Assembly: GCA_013141385.1 (NCBI GenBank)
Contig: JABFRB010000011.1
Span: forward strand, 108,019-172,018
DNA: 64,000 nucleotides
Direction of reading: 5' to 3'
Source of the DNA: Bacteroidales bacterium
GTDB lineage: Bacteria > Bacteroidota > Bacteroidia > Bacteroidales > Tenuifilaceae
Shown: one piece after another, positions 45,701-56,000 of the stretch
Position numbering within the stretch: position 1 is the stretch's first letter
How the letters are laid out: every line of letters starts with the position of its first letter
The notes under the pieces: generated by a model
Database searches by the model: none
Told to the model about the DNA's origin: nothing
The model's input: only the letters and a program-made list of their open reading frames with translations
Program-made: the position numbers and the translations under genes

Positions 45701-48700
45701 GAATTAGGTGTTAGAATTGGCTTAAGTGATTTCTTTAAATGCCTTACAATCAAAAAGCTTGCTCAAAAGGTTGAATCAAATAGCAAAGAAAAATATATTG
45801 AAATAGTACCTGCCATACCAAAGCGTTCATATCCATTAACAATCATTCAGAGGCAGATGTACTATTTTTATCAGCTAAACTCTAAGTGCACCTCTTATAA
45901 TACACCCTATGAAATTCATTTGAGTAAGGTCTACTCCTTAAACGAAATCTCATCTGCTATTAATACAATAATTGCACGGTATGAAATATTACGAACTAAT
46001 TTTATTGAAGAAATTGGCATACCATTTCAAGTAGTTAACCAAAACCTAAGTATCAATATTGATTATTATGATTTAAGTACCATATCTTTTCAGCAAATCA
46101 CTGAAAAATTCATAAGGCCATTTAATTTATCTAGCGGAACTTTAATTAGAGTAGCCTATATCGTAAATGATGCCTCTTCGAGCATACTTATTGATCAACC
46201 TCATATTATTACCGATGCTCAATCATTGGTTGTTGTTGAGAAAGAATTAAATTGCCTACTTGATAATGTAAAATTACCTGAAATTAAACTTCAATTTAAG
46301 GATTATTCGGAATGGGTTAATTCAATTATTGAAACCCCTTACTATAAAAAGCAGGAACAGTATTGGCTTGATCTATATTCCGATGAAATAACCTCACTCG
46401 AACTTCCATACGACACTAAACCAGTTTCCTTTCTTGATAAAAGAGGAAAAATGGTTTCCTTTAAGTTAAACGATGAGGAGATAAGAACTATTGAGTCTTT
46501 TTGTAAAGATGGTAGAACCCTGTTCTCTACCACCTTTGGTTTCTTTAATATTTTCCTGAATAAAATAACAAATCAGGAGGATATAATTGTGAGTATTCCT
46601 GTGGCAGGAAGACAGCGTGAGGATTTGATGGATATGCTAGGAATGTTTGTCAATACATTAGTGCTGAGAATCCCTTTTGAAAAAGAAATTACAATTACAG
46701 GTTTTTTTGAGGTTGTTAGAAATTGTGTTATAAAGGCTCTTGATAATCAGGATTACCCATTAGAGGATTTAATTAGCAATATCTCATTCGCACGAATTCC
46801 GGGTAGAAATCCATTGTTCGATGTTATATTTAATTATCTTGAGACAAATGTAAATTGCGAGGAATTAGAGTGGAATAAAGTTAGGTTGAATAATCATCTT
46901 GATTTAGAAGCAAAGTTTGATTTAACATTCAATGTAAAAAAATATAATGATATCATAGTATGTGAGTTTGAATACTTCTGTGATCGTTTTAAACCATCAA
47001 CAATCGATAGATTTATAAAGTATTTTAAAAGGATAATCAATCAGGTTGCACAAAAACCTAATATCAGAATAGCTGATATTGAAATAACCTCTGACCAAGA
47101 TAAGCATCAGCTACTATTCGATTTGAATTTCACCAATATTGACTATCCCAAGGATAAAACTGTTCATGAGCTATTTAAGTCTCAAGCAACAAGAACTCCA
47201 GATAATATTGCAATAAAACTTAATAATCAATGTATTACATATGTTGAGCTGAATGAGAGGACAGATAGAATAGCGAATGTCCTGAGGGACAATGGGGTTA
47301 AACCCGATGATGTAGTTGGATTGCTAATGGATCGCTCCATAGAGACCGTTATAGGTATGATATCCATTCTAAAAGCGGGCGGAGCCTACCTACCTATCGA
47401 TGTAAGCTACCCCGAGGATCGTAAGCAATACCTTATAAATGATAGCGGAACAACTACCATACTAACCACCAAGGATCAAAAGGTTAGTTCTGGTAAGAAT
47501 ATTAACACCCTTTGTGTAGAAGATTTAGAGGCCGAATCTAATAAAACCCGTGACATCCAGAACGTAAATAAACCTTCAGATCTTTGTTATGTAATTTACA
47601 CGTCAGGAACAACAGGGAATCCTAAAGGGGTGATGGTAGAGCACAGAAATGTTGTCAGGTTATTTTTTAATGAGAAGTTTCAGTTTGACTTTGACTCTGA
47701 TGATGTTTGGACTATGTTTCATAGTCATTGCTTCGATTTTAGCGTATGGGAGATATATGGAGCCCTCCTTTTCGGAGGAAAGTTGGTTGTAATACCTAAA
47801 TTGATTGCAATGGATACTTTGGCCTACTTAACAATACTAAGAGAAGAAAAAGTAACCGTACTCAACCAGACACCAAGTGCATTCTACAACCTATCCCAAG
47901 AGGAACTTGCAATTCCCCATAAATTACTATCACTGAGGTATGTAATATTCGGAGGGGAGGCATTAAGTCCTGGAAAATTAGAAAAGTGGAAACTTCGTTA
48001 CCCTAGCACAAAACTTATAAACATGTTTGGGATAACGGAAACCACCGTACACGTGACTTATAAAGAGATTGGAGATTATGAAATCACCAACAATATAAGT
48101 AATGTAGGAAAACCAATCCCAACATTATCGGTGTATATTTTTGATAAATACCAAAAACTGTTGCCCAATGGGATTATTGGGGAGATATATGTAGGTGGTG
48201 CAGGTGTTGCACGTGGATACCTTGGGAAAAAGGAGCTTACAGATTCAAAATTCATCATAAACCCATATAATTCAGAGGAAAGGTTATACAGATCTGGCGA
48301 TCTTGGACGAGTTCTTCACACAGGGGACATAGAATATATTGGAAGGATTGATCATCAGGTGCAGCTGAGAGGATTCAGAGTTGAACTCGGAGAAATAGAG
48401 AGTCAACTCATATCCCATCACAAAATCAATGAGGCAGTGGTCATCGCCAAAGAAAAAGAGGGTGATAAATACCTAATAGCCTACTACGTTTCAGCAGAAG
48501 ATATTAATGTGCTTGAAATGCGGAACTTCTTATCGGCAAAGTTGCCTGATTATATGGTTCCATCATACTACGTTCGACTGGACAAACTACCTTTAACCTC
48601 TAATGGAAAGTTGGATAATAAAGCACTCCCAGAACCAGAGATTAAAGTTGGAGAAGACTATATTGCCCCTTCTAATGAAATTGAAGCGAAACTTGTCGAA

Positions 48701-50254
48701 ATATGGTCGGAGGTGTTGAATATTGGTAAAGAAAAGATTAGTACAAAATCCATCTTTTTTGCAATTGGAGGACATTCCTTAAAAGCAATATTTGTACTTG
48801 CCAAGATTCATAAAGAGTTTAATGTTCGTATTTCTATGCGTGATTTCTTATCAAATCCAACAATAAAAGATATTGCGCAGCTTATCGTAAAAAATAAATA
48901 CAGTCAATTTGAATCAATTAAGAGTATAGAAAAAAGAGAGTACTATTCACTCTCTGCACAGCAGAAAAGGGTATTTGTTATCCAGCAAATAAATAGGGAC
49001 AGCATTATGTATAATGTTTTTACTCAAATCCCCATTTATAAGAACTGTGAGGTTCAGGATATTTCGGATGCTTTAAATAAAATTATACAGCGACACGAAA
49101 TTTTACATTCTGGTTTTGAGTATGTTAATAATATTCCGGTTCAAAAAATATATGATAATATAAATGTTAGTATTCAATGTTATAATGACGATAAAGAAAA
49201 TTTAGATGATATTATAAGTAATTTTATAAAACCATTCGATTTAGCAAAACCACCCCTTGTTAGAGCTATCCTATTTCAACGTAAGAATAGTAATGTATTG
49301 GTCATTGATATGCATCATATAATTATTGATGAATACTCAGTGGATATGTTTACAAAAGAAATTAATTTTTTGATTGAAAATAAACCCTTAAAAAAATTAA
49401 AATTACAGTATAAAGATTTTGCTTACTGGAACAACCAGCTGCTCAAAACCGAATTGGTTAATAAACAGGGTCGTTACTGGTTAGATGTTTATAAAGATAG
49501 AATACCAAGGTTGAATTTGCCATATGATAATACAGAAAATGTTAACAAAAAAGAAAAGATTGTAAACTTCAAAATCGATGGAAACCTAGCAAGTTCACTA
49601 TATAGTATAACTTCGCGTGAGAAGGTAACAGTATTTTCATTGATGCTAACAATAACAAGCATTCTGATAAGAAAAATTTCCAGCGAAAATGATATTGTTG
49701 TTGGAATACCCGTATCTGGTAGAACACATAATGATTTAACGGATATTTTTGGTTTTTTTGTTAATACAATTGCCCTCCGATTATTCTCCGATGGGAATAA
49801 AAAAATTGTAGAATACCTTAATGATGTAAAAGAGAAGTGCATAATTGCTTTCGATAATCAGGATTATCAATATGATAAATTGATAGAGGATTTAATGGAT
49901 TTTCATAAATGTAAGGATAGGAGTTTGTTTAATGTAATGTTTACAGCAACCGACTTAAGAGATAATGAGGTAAATCTTGATTACGATATTGAAAGGGGTA
50001 TTGAAAGTATTAATAATAGCCCTAAATGCGATTTGCTGTTTTCATGTAAATCATATCAAGAAAGCATTGATATTTCTATATATTACGATGGCTCTAAATT
50101 TAAGAATGACACTATTATTCGTTATTCAAACTATTTTATCGAAATAGTAAAAGCAATTACCCAAGATCTTACTACAACACTTAATGATATTAATGTTTCT
50201 CACGATTTACAGGCTATAACTCCTCGAAAAGGTGAAATAGATTTTGAGATTTAA
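42725..50254 (+). CDS. NRPS8: degenerate C-A(Val)-T-C-A(Thr)-T-C
   Basis: 2509 residues. The N-terminal C domain is full length but its active motif reads HSIIFDN (H133-S134, D138-N139). The catalytic second His is Ser, so it should be inactive. First A: FDAT D636, code D-A-F-W-L-G-G-T-F-K, a Val code. Carrier Ser980. The middle C domain reads PHIITDA (P1159-H1160-D1164-A1165), keeping the second His and the Asp. Second A: FDFS D1671, code D-F-W-N-I-G-M-V-H-K, equal to the Thr code. Carrier Ser2018. The terminal C domain reads HHIIIDE (H2197-H2198-D2202-E2203). The tail GEIDFEI matches the NRPS1 and NRPS7 tails. The active C at the end of NRPS7 probably supplies the bond to Val, leaving the first C here as a docking remnant (inference). 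Start ATG 42725. Confidence 0.95.
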   Translation: MTLSSNMKYPTSWVQKSIYFQNKANPQSLFFNKRITLELPFEESNYEIEILLNVIISRHEILRTSFGEENGIVYQLIHDAINLKIRHLKLNLLEFKKYKLKFVRPFNLANAPLFRAAFIELDSNENILLLDFHSIIFDNYSFQIIRKEILELINKKELPNIQVQYKDFAIKQNESIVDGTYRSSIDFWRNEINDTSFQLELPVDNYKKNSELQLTKCIDILLDKHLVTKIKIIVDKSKRSYLHVFLAVFNILLRKITRNEEITIGVQDYNQVNRKNTIGNFTNLLPVIMKVNNDETANRFIKDIENKVNTIFEFHNIPFVLFEKENLTDSAISCIYSYSEIENDIKVDWKSEFNYSESYCNDFTNYDLGLFVERHKNEFVLKFSYLPSAFYSSTIERFISYFKSIIVQICEDLDETISKVELITNEERQEILYQFNNSRNSFNTETPINKLFNEQVIKYPNKVALVFGNIKITYSELDNLSDILSNNLIEEGLVSFSVVGLLVDRTPEMVIGILSILKCNCIYLPLDADYPTSRMEHMLKDCDTQLVLAGNGLGKSISKLCKLIDINEFLNTKSRINRDPLEYCPYAYIMYTSGSTGRPKGVLVKQSGIVRLVKNNNYVPLSEETVILQTGAVVFDATTFEMWGALLNGGKLVLTEKEELVNTNRLGKALSNQNVNTLWLSSAFFNQLIQEDSSIFKPIKWLLVGGDILSPIHIQKAMLDNPKLKIINGYGPTENTTFSTTFLIKEAEYTSIPIGKPISNSVCYILSEQKTLQPIGIVGELFVGGDGLSAGYLNNPEMTHDKFVDNPFILGEKLYRTGDLARWLADGDIEFIGRIDNQVKIRGFRIELGEIERSILEQSSVSDCVVLKRTDNQEDYICAYIVAADPQDFSIESIRSYISKNLPIYMIPSYFVLLDKFPLTINGKINRKELPAPEIKIDNDFETPSNKTEEKLLSIWSDVLRANANKISLNSSFFQLGGHSLKAARCIARIEKELGVRIGLSDFFKCLTIKKLAQKVESNSKEKYIEIVPAIPKRSYPLTIIQRQMYYFYQLNSKCTSYNTPYEIHLSKVYSLNEISSAINTIIARYEILRTNFIEEIGIPFQVVNQNLSINIDYYDLSTISFQQITEKFIRPFNLSSGTLIRVAYIVNDASSSILIDQPHIITDAQSLVVVEKELNCLLDNVKLPEIKLQFKDYSEWVNSIIETPYYKKQEQYWLDLYSDEITSLELPYDTKPVSFLDKRGKMVSFKLNDEEIRTIESFCKDGRTLFSTTFGFFNIFLNKITNQEDIIVSIPVAGRQREDLMDMLGMFVNTLVLRIPFEKEITITGFFEVVRNCVIKALDNQDYPLEDLISNISFARIPGRNPLFDVIFNYLETNVNCEELEWNKVRLNNHLDLEAKFDLTFNVKKYNDIIVCEFEYFCDRFKPSTIDRFIKYFKRIINQVAQKPNIRIADIEITSDQDKHQLLFDLNFTNIDYPKDKTVHELFKSQATRTPDNIAIKLNNQCITYVELNERTDRIANVLRDNGVKPDDVVGLLMDRSIETVIGMISILKAGGAYLPIDVSYPEDRKQYLINDSGTTTILTTKDQKVSSGKNINTLCVEDLEAESNKTRDIQNVNKPSDLCYVIYTSGTTGNPKGVMVEHRNVVRLFFNEKFQFDFDSDDVWTMFHSHCFDFSVWEIYGALLFGGKLVVIPKLIAMDTLAYLTILREEKVTVLNQTPSAFYNLSQEELAIPHKLLSLRYVIFGGEALSPGKLEKWKLRYPSTKLINMFGITETTVHVTYKEIGDYEITNNISNVGKPIPTLSVYIFDKYQKLLPNGIIGEIYVGGAGVARGYLGKKELTDSKFIINPYNSEERLYRSGDLGRVLHTGDIEYIGRIDHQVQLRGFRVELGEIESQLISHHKINEAVVIAKEKEGDKYLIAYYVSAEDINVLEMRNFLSAKLPDYMVPSYYVRLDKLPLTSNGKLDNKALPEPEIKVGEDYIAPSNEIEAKLVEIWSEVLNIGKEKISTKSIFFAIGGHSLKAIFVLAKIHKEFNVRISMRDFLSNPTIKDIAQLIVKNKYSQFESIKSIEKREYYSLSAQQKRVFVIQQINRDSIMYNVFTQIPIYKNCEVQDISDALNKIIQRHEILHSGFEYVNNIPVQKIYDNINVSIQCYNDDKENLDDIISNFIKPFDLAKPPLVRAILFQRKNSNVLVIDMHHIIIDEYSVDMFTKEINFLIENKPLKKLKLQYKDFAYWNNQLLKTELVNKQGRYWLDVYKDRIPRLNLPYDNTENVNKKEKIVNFKIDGNLASSLYSITSREKVTVFSLMLTITSILIRKISSENDIVVGIPVSGRTHNDLTDIFGFFVNTIALRLFSDGNKKIVEYLNDVKEKCIIAFDNQDYQYDKLIEDLMDFHKCKDRSLFNVMFTATDLRDNEVNLDYDIERGIESINNSPKCDLLFSCKSYQESIDISIYYDGSKFKNDTIIRYSNYFIEIVKAITQDLTTTLNDINVSHDLQAITPRKGEIDFEI

Positions 50255-50389
50255 CAAACATTAATTATTATTAATGAAAATGTGCAACCCAATCTAGTAT
50301 CTTAAAATTATAATGCAGAGCCTAACAATACATATCTTTTCTGCTAATAAAATCAATGCCAATTACATTTTTTGAATTCTAATATAAAA

Positions 50390-52972
50390 ATGACGAATAT
50401 GAGAAATAGCAATTTTTCGGAACAATTGAACATTGTTGCAAATCAAAATGTGAAAGAGAAGAAATATTGGATCGAAAAACTTTCGGGGAGCCTTTCTAAA
50501 TCAACACTTCCATACGACCTTAATAAAATATCAGAAAATATAAACCTTAATGCATATCATACAGAAATACCCATAGAAATCGCCGAACGTTTATTAATAA
50601 TAAGCAAAGGGTCGAATGATGCATTACATATGATTTTAATGACTTGCCTATTTATTTTTATTAATAAATCAACAGGGGACGACGATATTATAATTGGTAC
50701 ACCAGTATATAAAATCGATAAATCAGAAGATTTAATAAATAAAATATTACCAATACGCGAAAAGATTGATAAAAATGATACTTTCAAACAACTACTTATA
50801 AAAATAAAAAATGGAATTAAAGATGCTGATAGTAATGCAAACTATCCAATTGAGTTATTAGCTAACCAACTGGAGGTAGATAATAAAAATAATTACTTTC
50901 CATTATTTGAAATTGCCTTAATGATTGAAGGCATTCATGATTTAAAATATCTTGAAGAAATTGAAATTAATCTTGTATTTTCTTTCGATTTCAACGAGAA
51001 TAAAAAATTGTTTAAGATTTTATATAACCCTTCATGCTACTATCTTGAATCAATAAAGAGAATTGCCGATTTATTTGTATTAGTACTTAAAGGCACTTTA
51101 TTTAATGTTGATGATAAATTTTCTTCAATTGAAATAATTACACCAGAAGAAAAGCAAGAAATTATTTCCGAATTTAATAATACTAAAACTAACTACCCAC
51201 GAGATAAATCAATCCATCAAATATTCAGGGAACAAGCTAATAAATACCCAGCCAAAACGGCTTTAGTTTATGGAGATATAAAAATATCATACGCTGATCT
51301 CGATTATCTGAGTGATTTGTTAGCTTCTCATTTAATAAAAAAAGGTATTCTTCCTAATAGCATTGTTGGCTTATTGGTTGATCGAACACCTGAGATGATA
51401 ATAGGAATATTATCAATTTTAAAGTGTGGTTGTATCTATTTACCCCTTGATATCGATTATCCACCTTCTCGTTTAGAATACATGGTTAAAGATTGCAATG
51501 TACAATCAGTTTTAGTGGGAAGTGGATTAGGAGATGGTATTCCAAAACAATACAATTTGATTGATATTGGTGGCGTTATAAAAACCAAAAACAAGGTAGA
51601 TGTAAAACCGTCAGAGTATTGTCCCTATGCCTATATTATGTACACTTCAGGATCAACAGGAAAACCAAAGGGAGTACTGGTTAAACAGCAGGGAGTTGTT
51701 AGGTTGGTTAAAGATGTTAATTATACTATGCTAACACAAGATACGGTAATACTTCAAACAGGTGCGCCTGTATTTGACGCCACAACCTTTGAAATTTGGG
51801 GGACATTACTGAATGGTGGTAAATTGGTTATGGTAGAAAAGGAAACCATATTGAACGTAAATAAATTGAGTTCAGCAATTGTTGAAAATAACATCAATAC
51901 ACTTTGGTTGAGCTCATCATTGTTCAATCAAATAATACAAGAGAAAAAAGATGTTTTTTTAGGGATAAAATATTTGCTTGTAGGCGGTGATATTGTATCA
52001 TTTAAACATGTGAAAATAGCATATGAAAACAATTCAGATATACAAGTGATAAATTGCTATGGGCCTACAGAAAATACAACATTCTCAACTACATATCAAA
52101 TCCCAAGCGATATATCTGGAGATATACCAATTGGTAAACCAATAAATAATTCAACTGCTTATATACTAGATAAGAGCAGTAAATTGCAACCAACTGGAAT
52201 TGTGGGAGAGTTATTTGTTGGTGGAGATGGTTTGGCTGTGGGTTACATAAATAACCCAGAGATGACTCATGATAAGTTTATAAATAATCCATTTAATATT
52301 GGAGAAAGGTTATATCGGACAGGGGATTTGGCACGATGGTTATTGGATGGAAATATCGAATTTATAGGACGTATTGATAATCAGGTAAAAATCAGAGGAT
52401 TCAGGGTTGAACTTGGCGAAATTGAGCGAAGTATTTTAGAACACAGTAGTGTAAAGGATTGTGTTGTTATTAAAAGAACAGAAAACAATGAAAGTTACAT
52501 CTGTGCTTATATTGTCCCGAATGATAATATGAACTTTACAATCGCAATTATACGAGATTTTATTTTTGAAAAATTGCCAGAGTATATGATTCCTTCCTAT
52601 TTTGTCCAAATTGATAAGATTCCTTTAACAATAAATGGAAAAGTTGATAAAAAAGCATTACCAATACCAGAAATAAGCATTGATAATGAATATTGCCCGC
52701 CATCAAATGAAACACAAAAAAAATTAGTCCGAATTTGGTCAGAAATCCTAAACATACCTCAAGAGCAAATTAGTATAAATGCTAATTTCTTCGAAATTGG
52801 TGGTCATTCCCTACGTGCTACAATATTTGCCAATAGATTATATGAAGAAATGAATGTTGAGATTAGGCTAAACGAATTTTTTAATAACCCTACAATTAAT
52901 AAAATTTCCGAATTAATTAAAAATGATATTGAAGTCAATGTAGATGGAGATTTTGATGAGATTTCTATTTAA
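50390..52972 (+). CDS. NRPS9: half C domain-A-T, Val-like code
   Basis: About 860 residues from ATG 50390. The frame also has an upstream TTG at 50372 and an ATG at 50399, and ATG 50390 is preferred over TTG. Residues are numbered here from 50372. The first 250 residues match only the C-terminal half of a C domain (from KKYWIEKLSGS through DDDIIIGTPV) with no HHxxxDG, exactly as in NRPS2. A domain: FDAT D469, YGPTENTTF, code D-A-F-W-L-G-C-T-F-K, close to Val codes with Cys at one position, so Val or a similar small aliphatic residue. It closely resembles the first A domain of NRPS8. Carrier GGHSLRA with Ser813. The tail GDFDEISI fits the class preceding TubC-type docking domains, and NRPS10 starts with one. 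The module depends on the C domain ending NRPS8 for bond formation (inference). Confidence 0.93.
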   Translation: MTNMRNSNFSEQLNIVANQNVKEKKYWIEKLSGSLSKSTLPYDLNKISENINLNAYHTEIPIEIAERLLIISKGSNDALHMILMTCLFIFINKSTGDDDIIIGTPVYKIDKSEDLINKILPIREKIDKNDTFKQLLIKIKNGIKDADSNANYPIELLANQLEVDNKNNYFPLFEIALMIEGIHDLKYLEEIEINLVFSFDFNENKKLFKILYNPSCYYLESIKRIADLFVLVLKGTLFNVDDKFSSIEIITPEEKQEIISEFNNTKTNYPRDKSIHQIFREQANKYPAKTALVYGDIKISYADLDYLSDLLASHLIKKGILPNSIVGLLVDRTPEMIIGILSILKCGCIYLPLDIDYPPSRLEYMVKDCNVQSVLVGSGLGDGIPKQYNLIDIGGVIKTKNKVDVKPSEYCPYAYIMYTSGSTGKPKGVLVKQQGVVRLVKDVNYTMLTQDTVILQTGAPVFDATTFEIWGTLLNGGKLVMVEKETILNVNKLSSAIVENNINTLWLSSSLFNQIIQEKKDVFLGIKYLLVGGDIVSFKHVKIAYENNSDIQVINCYGPTENTTFSTTYQIPSDISGDIPIGKPINNSTAYILDKSSKLQPTGIVGELFVGGDGLAVGYINNPEMTHDKFINNPFNIGERLYRTGDLARWLLDGNIEFIGRIDNQVKIRGFRVELGEIERSILEHSSVKDCVVIKRTENNESYICAYIVPNDNMNFTIAIIRDFIFEKLPEYMIPSYFVQIDKIPLTINGKVDKKALPIPEISIDNEYCPPSNETQKKLVRIWSEILNIPQEQISINANFFEIGGHSLRATIFANRLYEEMNVEIRLNEFFNNPTINKISELIKNDIEVNVDGDFDEISI

Positions 52973-53067
52973 TCCCATTTCATGTTTCGAAATGATATTT
53001 TAATACTACACAGGCAAATTAAGTAATAGCATTTATTCGATTTGAATAATCTAGAAAAACAATAAAT

Positions 53068-56000
53068 ATGGAAAGCAATAGCGTTGCGACATCATTATTT
53101 GAGAAATTAATTGCATTAAATGTAACTATAAGTATTGTTAACGATGAACTGAAAATTAAAGCACCTAAGGGTGTTTTGACAAATAATTTAATTGAAGAAT
53201 TAAAACTTCACAAAGAAGAACTTTTAAAAATTTGCAAAAAAAAGAATATTTATAAAGTAATAAATAATGTTGAGAAAAAGGAGTATTATCTTCTTTCCTC
53301 TTCTCAGAAACGTTTGTTTTTATTACAACAGTTGGATTTAAATTCTAAGGCATATAACATGCCTTATTTTATTCAAATAGGTAATGATATAAATAAAGAA
53401 TCAATCGAGGAAATATTTAAAAAATTAATAGCCCGTCATGAAAGTTTACGAACAAGTTTTCATTTAATTAACGATATTCCTGTTCAACGAGTTCACAAAA
53501 ACTTGGATTTTAAAATAAGCGAATATGTAACTGATGAGTTAAATATTATTGAAGAATTTATAACCCCTTTTGATTTAGGACAAGTTCCTTTAATAAGAGT
53601 TACAATTTTAAGATCACTCAGTGACAATATCACTCTCTTAATAGATATGCACCATATAATTACTGATGGAACCTCACATTCTATTTTAGAGCAGGAGTTT
53701 TTTAAGTTATTTTTAGGTCAATCACTATTACCTCTCCGTATACAATATAAAGACTTTGCTGTATGGCATAATAACCAAGATCAGAAGATTAAGATAAAAG
53801 AGCAGGAAGCATTCTGGCTCTCTCAATTCTCTGGAGAACTTCCTGTACTCGATTTACCTATGGATTTTACCCGTCCTACAATACAAAGTGTTGAAGGGGC
53901 AATATTTCAAATTGCATTAACAAAGGATGAAACTAATTTGGTTAGGACGTTTGCTAGGGATAACGAGTTAACGTTATTCATGTCAATACTAATGATCTAT
54001 TCGATTTTACTTTCAAAACTTACTGGACAGGAGGATATCATTATTGGGGTTCCAATTGCCGGTAGACGCCATAATAATTTAGCAAACATTGTAGGTCTTT
54101 TTATTAATACAATTGCTATTAGATGCAAAGTAAATGTAGAGCAAACCATAAAAAACTTTGCCGAAAGCATTAGGCAACAGTCTTTAAATGCATTTGAAAA
54201 TCAAGATTACCCATTTGAAGAGTTGGTTGAACGGGTCGCGTTAAGTAGAGACCTTAGCCGTAATCCATTGTTTAATGTGATGTTCAATATGCTCAACCAA
54301 TCTGAGTATAGTGGAGATCTAACAGAGATGAGTGAAGATACTCTTGTACATAAGCCTTATATATCTAAGTTCGATCTCACTATAACGGCGATGGACTTTG
54401 GGGAACAACTTTTATTAAGTTTTGATTATTGTACTAAACTTTTCAAACCCGAAACCATAGAGCGATTCATCGGGTACTTCCGGCAAATACTGGGGCAGCT
54501 CCCGGGAATGCTCGGGGAGAGGCTATGCGATGTTGAGATCGTATCGGAGCAGGAGCGGCGAAAGTTGCTGTACGAGTTCAACGGAACAAAAACAGATTAC
54601 CCGACGGACAAAACGATCCACCAGCTCTTCGGGGAGCAGGCGCAGCGGACTCCAAATGGACTAGCTTTGGTTTATGGACAGCAGAAACTAACCTATCATG
54701 ATCTCGATGAGCGGAGTAACCAGCTGGCTCGGCACATTCGGTCGCAGTACGAGGTAAGGGCGAAGCGAGCCCTCACCGAGGGTATCCCCATCGCCCTATA
54801 CCTGGAGAGGAGTTTGGAGATGGTGATCGGCATCCTTGCCGTGCTGAAGGCCGGGGGTGCCTACGTGCCCATGGATACCAGCTACCCGCAGGAGCGGGTG
54901 AACTATATCCTCAAGGATACCGGGGTGGAGCTTGTGCTCACCCAGCAACCCCTAATTGAAGGTCATCACGTGTGGCTGCCGGCGGGAAAGGCCATTCCCA
55001 TCGACCTGACAGAAAGGCTATACGCAGAGGAGAATTCCTCAAGCCTGCCGCAGTATGGCAAGGCAACGGATCTTGCGTACATCATCTATACCTCCGGCTC
55101 CACAGGGATTCCCAAGGGAGTTCCCATCTCGCACGGTAACTTTTGCCCGCTGGCGTACTGGGGGTTCGATGCGATCGGATTGCTGCCGGAGGATCGGGTG
55201 CTACAGAACCTATCGTACTACTTCGACTGGTCTGTTTGGGAGATCTTCATCACACTTACCTCAGGGTCCTCCCTATATATTGTGCCCAAGGAGCTCCTGC
55301 TAGACCCGATGCAGGTTTATGATTTCATAAACGCCAACCGCATAACCATCCTGCATGGGACACCCTCGTGGTTCAACGCCGTGCTGCAGAATGGCATTAG
55401 GTTAGAATCTCTCCGGATGCTCATTCCCGGTGCAGAGAAACTCACTGCGGCGATGGTCTCCCGGTTTATCAGTCACGTAAACCCGCATTGCCGGATATTC
55501 AACATGTACGGTCCAACCGAGGCCACCATCATGGCGGCTGTCCACGAGATCGACAGGGGCCGCATGGCGTACTACCAAACCCTACAGAGCATCCCGATCG
55601 GCAAGCCAATAGCAAACTCATCGCTTATCGTGCTGGATAAGGGGATGAAACTGTGCCCCGAAAACATCTCAGGGGAATTATACATCTCCGGGGATTCGTT
55701 ATCAGCGGGGTACCTGAATGACGAGGTGAAGACCCGGAGGCTATTCATCCCCAATGTCTACAAGGAGATAAAAGGGGATATTCTATACAAGACTGGTGAT
55801 TTGGTTCGCTGGCTGCCCGATGGCAACATCGAGTTTCTTGACAGAATTGACCATCAAGTCAAGATCCGGGGGTTTAGGATAGAACTGGGCGAGATAGAAA
55901 GTGCTCTGCTCAGGCATAAAAGTATACGGGAAGCCCTAGTAATAGTAAGAGAGGATAATGGAGAAAAAAATTTATGCGCATATATCGTATGCGAAGGAAA

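Noticed and set aside
55055..55303. Additional + strand frames of 80-90 codons inside NRPS10 (also near 58238 and 58533)
   Set aside because: Out-of-frame shadows in GC-rich duplicated DNA, rich in Arg/Ser/Pro, and overlapping verified A-domain motifs.
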